From: Blastocladiella emersonii ATCC 22665
Lineage: Eukaryota; Blastocladiomycota; Blastocladiomycetes; Blastocladiales; Blastocladiaceae
NCBI GenBank assembly: GCA_025594325.1
Contig: JANHCV010000004.1
Span: 2,418,001 to 2,482,000, forward strand
DNA length: 64,000 nt
Direction: 5' to 3'
Position 1 is the stretch's first letter. Every line of letters begins with the position of its first letter. Under the pieces are notes generated by a model. That model made no database searches and was not told the origin of the DNA. It saw nothing but the letters and a program-made list of their open reading frames with translations. Of the stretch, positions 59,784-64,000 are shown piece after piece. Made by a program: the position numbers and the translations under genes.

Positions 59784-61543
59784 CTATGCAGCGGCCGAGG
59801 CCACGAGGAACAAGTTGGTAAAGTATCGGCCAGACGGCGCGTCGACGGCGAGCCGGCCCGCGCGAGCCGCGTGCGCGAGCAGCTGGCGCGCGAGGGCCAC
59901 GGAGACCGCAGGTCCGAGCTTAGCCGCGACCGCGACGGCGTCGAGTCCGTCCCGTGGCACCTCCTTGGCCCACGCCTCGAGCTCGGCGAACAAGCCGGTG
60001 TCCGCGTACCGCGGCGTGTGCACGATGCGCGCGCCGCTGTCGAGCTCGCGTGCCGTGTACGGCAGGCCGAGCGGGGCGAGCTGGCCCGCGGCGTGCCACA
60101 GGTCGGACGGCGACACGAGCGCGACGCCGCGCGCGCGGTTGAACATGCAGTACAGGTCGGTCAGCGCCAGGATCCCGCCCTGCGACCCCGACGCAGGCAG
60201 GACGTGCGCGAGGAAGTCGGCCAGGTCGCGCGCCAGCGCACGGTCGCGGTCGTCGCCCCGCACCTTGGCGCCCAGCGCGCCTGACTCGGTGCCGAGCGAA
60301 GCGGTGGCGCCCAGGGAGAGCATCGCGGACCGGAACTCGGCGACCAGCGCGTCGTTGTCGTCGTCGACGGCGGACAGGTCGCGCGACTGCTTGAGCTTGC
60401 TCGCGATGGTCGTCGAGAGCGAGACCTACGCGCGGATTGTGCGGGTCGAGTGAGAGGGTGCTACTACATGGCAGTGATGGAGTGATGGAGCAAGCGTACC
60501 ATCTCCTGTGCTTTGGCCATGAGCGCGTCCAGGTCGGCAAACGCTGTACTCAGCGCCTCGCGCTGCGACGACTGCGACTGCTCCTGGTGCGCGACGATCC
60601 CGCTCAGACCTACTTGTCGGAGTTAGCCGCGCTTCTCCGCATCTGAGACTGATCGACGCACCAAGCGGCTTTGGTGCAGGTGGTGCGGAAGCGGGAGCAG
60701 CGACGGGCGCGACTGCTCCAGGCGACGGTGATCTCGGCGGCGGTGCGACTTCCCACGCCCGCGCGCGGAGCGCCGTGACCAGCGCCTGGTAAAAGGCCTG
60801 CGACCCGCCCTGGCGAAACGACAGCTTGACGACGGCGCGCTGCGTTTCGCCCGTGAGCGCGAGTCCGCACGCGGCGCACGCGCGCGCCGACGGAGTATTG
60901 GCGAGCGTGCATCGCGGACACACGGACGAAACCGCAGTTGTTACAGGGGCGAGCGGGGACTGGCACATGGCGCACGCGGTGGACGAGGGCGGGTTCGCGA
61001 ACGTGCACGCGGGACACGCGCGGGCGGCCTGGCGTGCGTTGCCGCAGTCGGCACAGGCGGACCTCGTCATGTCGGAGGGCGCGACGTGGACGCGCTGGCA
61101 CACGTGGCAGGTCCACGGCGCAGGTTTCGCGGAGGATGGCGGGCGCGCGGCAGCGGCAGCCGAGGCGGGGAGCGGGTCGGCCCACGCTAGGTCGAGCGTG
61201 ATCTTGGGCGAGGAGCGGAGGAAGCCGGGCTACGTCCGCCTCGAGTCAGCACAAGTCCTGCATCGTGCGCGCGCAGTCAGCGTACCGCGAGCGTCGCGTT
61301 GGCAACATCAGCGAGCGCCAGCGCGATGGCAAGTGGCGGTTGGCCAGGCGATGGTGACTTGACGGCGCTGACGAAGAGCAGGCGGCGCGAAGTGAGGTGG
61401 GCGGCGCCGTCCTCGTGCGAGCCGGGCAGGCGCGTCTGGCCGTCGTACAGCCCGACGCGCGTCTGCACGCGGTGCAGGATCTCGTCGGCGGCGAGGGTCG
61501 GGCGGCCCGCGGGCGTCAGCGTGCATGGAGTCCAGCGGTTCAT
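59784..61543 (-). CDS. VPS36: ESCRT-II subunit Vps36 (4 exons)
   Basis: Exons 61543-61286, 61229-60662, 60609-60500 and 60425-59784 give 525 residues. The split GLUE/PH-like domain starts 'MNRWTPCTLTPAGRPTLAAD', has 'AHLTSRRLLFV' and resumes 'PGFLRSSPKITL' after intron 1. Between its halves are two or three NZF-type zinc fingers (CPACTFANPPSSTACAMC; CPRCTLANTPSARACAAC). After a linker comes 'GLSGIVAHQEQSQ', 'AFADLDALMAKAQEM' and the EAP30 winged-helix region (GGILALTDLYCMFNRARG ... SGRYFTNLFLVAS). It binds PI3P and ubiquitin on endosomes and, with Vps22 and Vps25, drives cargo sorting into multivesicular bodies. Confidence 0.93.
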
Positions 61544-61728
61544 GGTGCTTTCATTGAGGGTAGTTCGACGCTCGATGCGAGAGCAGAAGCGCGTCGCGTC
61601 GTGTCTTCGACTTCTGCGCCACAACCGCCACCACGCCCGCTCACGCCGCTCATCCATGGACGACAACAGAACGAATGGATCAGAGTACAGGATGAATCTC
61701 GGCACGATCCACAGCACAGACAACCGGC

Positions 61729-61804
61729 TTACGGGGTGCGCGCGTGCGGCGGGGTCCACGGGACCCTGATGGAGCGGAACTCGCGCTGCGGCGGGAGCTG
61801 CTGC

Positions 61805-61839
<35 letters not shown>

Positions 61840-62853
61840 GCCTTGGGGAGGGGTCCAGTCGACGTGCACGGCGCGGTGCTCGTGGGTGCCGTGGCGGCGA
61901 GCGTGCTCGCGGTAGTACTGCTCGAGCGTGTCGGACGAGGGCACCTCGAGGTAGTCGGCGAGGAACTTGAGCGGAGCGGGGCCGAGCTGGTCGCGCATGC
62001 GGCTGGCCATGGCAAGCTCCGCCTCGGAGAAGTAGGTGCCGTAGGCGCCCGGGTACTGCAGGCGGCGGCCGGTGCGCGCCGCGCACGCCGTGGCGACGGC
62101 CTGGTACAGCCACGTGGTCGGGTCGAGGTCGCCGTCGGCCACGGCCGCGAGCAGCAGCAGCGGCAGGTTGCGGTGGATGTGCGGCGGGTACTGGGCGTAC
62201 AGCGCGCGCGACAGAACCACGAGCCATGTCTCGGTCTGGGTCAGCGGCAGCGGGCCGAGCGGGTTGGCGGCGGTCGGGGCCGACGCGATGGGCGCGGTCG
62301 GGTCGAAGGCGGCGACGCCGACCTGGGTGAGGCGGTCGAGGGCGGCGCGCACGTCGGCGGCGACGGGGTAGTTGGTGCGGAACAGGTTGGCGAGGGCCGG
62401 GTCGCGGGCGAGCAGCGCCGTGAGCGCGGCGGGCGTGGCGAGCCACTGCGTGTAGGCGCGGTGGATGGGCGCGCGGTCGGCGGCGGGGCGCGTGTAGAAG
62501 CGGTTGACCGTGGCGCGCACCATGCCGAGGACGGCGAGCGCCGGGTCGCGGCCGGCCGCGTCGAGCAGGCGCGTGGCGAACGCCTCGGGGTCGTTGGCGC
62601 CCGCGGCGAAGGCGAGGGCCTCGACGGCGTCGCCGGGCTCGAGAAGGTACGGCACCAGCGGGAGCACGCCGGGAGCCGCGGCGCCGGGCCCGTCGCTCCG
62701 CTTGCAGATGTGGATGCCGAGCGAGTCGAAGGCGCCGTTGGGCAGCACGTCGTAGGATGGCAGCGGCTGCTGTTGCTGTTGCAGCTGCGGCTGCTGCTGC
62801 GCCGGTGCAGGGCGGTTCGAGGGCGTGGCCGGCTGCAGTACGGGCGGATCCAT
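61729..62853 (-). CDS. Unrecognised polyglutamine-containing protein
   Basis: Intronless, 374 residues from ATG 62853. A Pro/Gln-rich start (QQQPQLQQQQQ) leads to an ordered, helical central domain (about 40-320) with sequences such as 'LLEPGDAVEALAFAAGANDP', 'MVRATVNRFYTRPAADRAPI', 'TETWLVVLSRALYAQYPPHI' and 'FLADYLEVPSSDTLEQYYRE', then a run of ten or more Gln encoded mostly by CAG and a short basic/Pro tail. No known domain is recognised. High GC3 and even composition show it is a real gene. Its start lies 460 bases from the divergent carnitine acyltransferase gene. Confidence 0.75.
61808..61842. repeat. CAG/CTG triplet repeat
   Basis: A nearly pure CTG run on the plus strand encodes the polyglutamine tract of the leftward gene. 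Length instability is expected. Confidence 0.8.
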
Positions 62854-63314
62854 GGTGATGCGGAGCGTGATTCGGTGCGCCCGTGGTGGAACGAGGGGGG
62901 GGGGGGCGGGGAGAGCGGCGGCGGACAGCGGGATCGTGGGACTCGCTTTGTACCGGCGGGCGCGCGGGTGATGCGGACGAGACGAAGGACACCGGCTCGA
63001 AAGGCGAGGGACGGGCGACGCGGCGACCAACGCGACGCGCAGCGGCAGGAACCCAAACGACGCGTTCAGCCCGCACGCGTGACTGCCGGTGACATCATCC
63101 CATGCGCCGGCCTGCCCGCGTGAGCGGTGAGCAACGCGTTTCCGTTTTCACGTCGGCATGCTCGGGATTCCTTCCGAGCTCTCTCTCTCTACGCAACCCG
63201 CTCCGTGACTGGGACATCGCCGACCGCCACACCCTACCATGTATGCTATGCCACTGCCCATGCACACACCACGATACGATCGGACCCACGAGCTGACGCC
63301 GCTCCCGCGCTAGC
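62854..63314. other. Bidirectional promoter region
   Basis: 461 bases between the polyQ gene and the carnitine acyltransferase gene; includes a G run at about 62,896-62,906. No gene is seen. Confidence 0.5.
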
Positions 63315-64000
63315 ATGTCCCCGATCCTGCTCGCCGCCGCCGCCCGCACGGCCGCGCGCCGCTCCCTCGCCCGGAGCGCCGCCGTGCGCGCCACCCTCGC
63401 CACCGCGGCTGCCCAGGCCCCCAAGTTCGTGCCCGGCCAGATGCTCGCGCGCCAGGCCGAGGTCCCGCGCCTGCCCATCCCCTCGCTCGAGTCGTCCGCC
63501 GCCGTCTACCTCGCCTCGGTCCGCCCGCTGCTCGACGACGCCGCCTACGCTGCCACCGAGGCCAACGTGCGCGCCTTCCTCGCCCCCGGCGGCCAGGGCG
63601 AGCTGCTGCAGGCCCGCCTCCGCGACTACGACGCCGCCCAGCCCAACAGCTGGCTCGAGGACTTCTGGCTCAAATACGCCTACCTCGTGTGGCGCTGCCC
63701 GACCGTCCTCAACGTCAACTGGTGGTGCCAGTTTGTCGACCCCTCCACCGTCCCGAACCTCAAGGTCCTCGACGCCGTCCCGCCCAAGGGCACCTTCACC
63801 GACGTGCAGCTCACCCGCGCCGCCGGCATCGTCGCCGGCATGCTCGACGCCAACGCCGTCATCCAGGCCGGCGCCCTCCCCGTCGACACCATCAAGGGCA
63901 AGCCGCTCTGCATGAACCAGTACACCAAGCTGTTCGGCGGCAACCGCTTCCCCGTCGAGGGCTGCGACGAGATCGTGACCCCCTACCCGTCCCACTCCCG
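63315..64000 (+). CDS. Carnitine O-acyltransferase, 5' part (runs off the window)
   Basis: Open from ATG 63315 to the window end (228 codons). The start is an Arg/Ala/Ser-rich, acid-free presequence (SPILLAAAARTAARRSLARS) typical of mitochondrial import. The body shows the choline/carnitine acyltransferase N-domain: 'LPIPSLESSAAVYLASVRPL', 'SWLEDFWLKYAYLVWRCP', and 'MNQYTKLFGGNRFP', a family-diagnostic motif. It should exchange acetyl or acyl groups between CoA and carnitine for transfer across mitochondrial or peroxisomal membranes. The catalytic His lies beyond the window. The presequence favours the dual mitochondrial/peroxisomal carnitine acetyltransferase (Cat2-like). Confidence 0.92.
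   Translation, partial: MSPILLAAAARTAARRSLARSAAVRATLATAAAQAPKFVPGQMLARQAEVPRLPIPSLESSAAVYLASVRPLLDDAAYAATEANVRAFLAPGGQGELLQARLRDYDAAQPNSWLEDFWLKYAYLVWRCPTVLNVNWWCQFVDPSTVPNLKVLDAVPPKGTFTDVQLTRAAGIVAGMLDANAVIQAGALPVDTIKGKPLCMNQYTKLFGGNRFPVEGCDEIVTPYPSHS

Overview
The window is nuclear DNA of a fungus. It is GC-rich, coding third positions are almost always G or C, and genes are packed on both strands. Many genes carry short introns (about 55-90 bases) whose donors are usually GTACG and whose acceptors usually end in GTAG or TAG. Two genes suggest a flagellated (zoosporic) fungus, most likely Blastocladiomycota (Allomyces/Catenaria-like): a DYNLT2B/TCTEX1D2-type dynein light chain, which belongs to the intraflagellar-transport dynein in other organisms, and an ankyrin-like protein with 'LEWW..SGLPLKY' repeats. 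The lineage is inference; no rRNA or other marker gene is present.

Layout. 0-7.3 kb: membrane-anchored protoglobin, a MoaB/CinA-type molybdopterin-binding protein, a small coiled-coil gene broken by an in-frame TAG, a cytochrome P450 with a clear TATA box, and an INSIG-like membrane protein. 7.6-14.7 kb: a 2,329-residue single-pass protein with at least eleven LEA_2/DUF3712-like repeats. 15.4-27.3 kb: exocyst subunit Exo70 (10 exons), an HSL-type alpha/beta hydrolase, the DYNLT2B-like light chain, a mucin-like single-pass protein with a reading-frame conflict at its 5' end, a RAD51 paralogue (probably RAD51D) and a Sec2/Rabin8-type Rab GEF. 27.4-37 kb is poorer in intact genes: a frameshifted gene, a low-GC patch with short terminal inverted repeats, a Tyr/Gly/Asp/Ser repeat protein built from a 36-bp minisatellite, a divergent RasGEF, 2.4 kb without a gene, and a RhoGAP relic. 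37-48.3 kb: ankyrin-like protein, lysophospholipid acyltransferase, Ser-rich protein, CPSF6/CFIm68-like RRM protein, SRP68, RMD1 (DUF155) and an EMC6-like protein. 49-53.5 kb: tandem secreted class-3 lipases and a Ser-rich/acidic protein. 53.5-64 kb: GDP-L-fucose synthase (with a GC-AG intron), cytochrome c oxidase subunit VIIa/Cox9, peroxisomal acyl-CoA thioesterase (PTS1 -AKL), a 69-residue hydrophobic protein, an RNF14-type RBR E3 ligase, ESCRT-II subunit Vps36, a polyQ protein and the 5' part of a carnitine acyltransferase.

How the genes relate. There is no operon-like system. Several genes act in membrane traffic (Exo70, the Sec2-like GEF, Vps36, SRP68, an EMC6-like subunit). The thioesterase and carnitine acyltransferase both act on acyl-CoA, and the lipases could supply fatty acids. 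The least explained objects are the giant LEA_2-like protein and the YG repeat protein. Most multi-exon models below were assembled by hand, and their spliced lengths are multiples of three.
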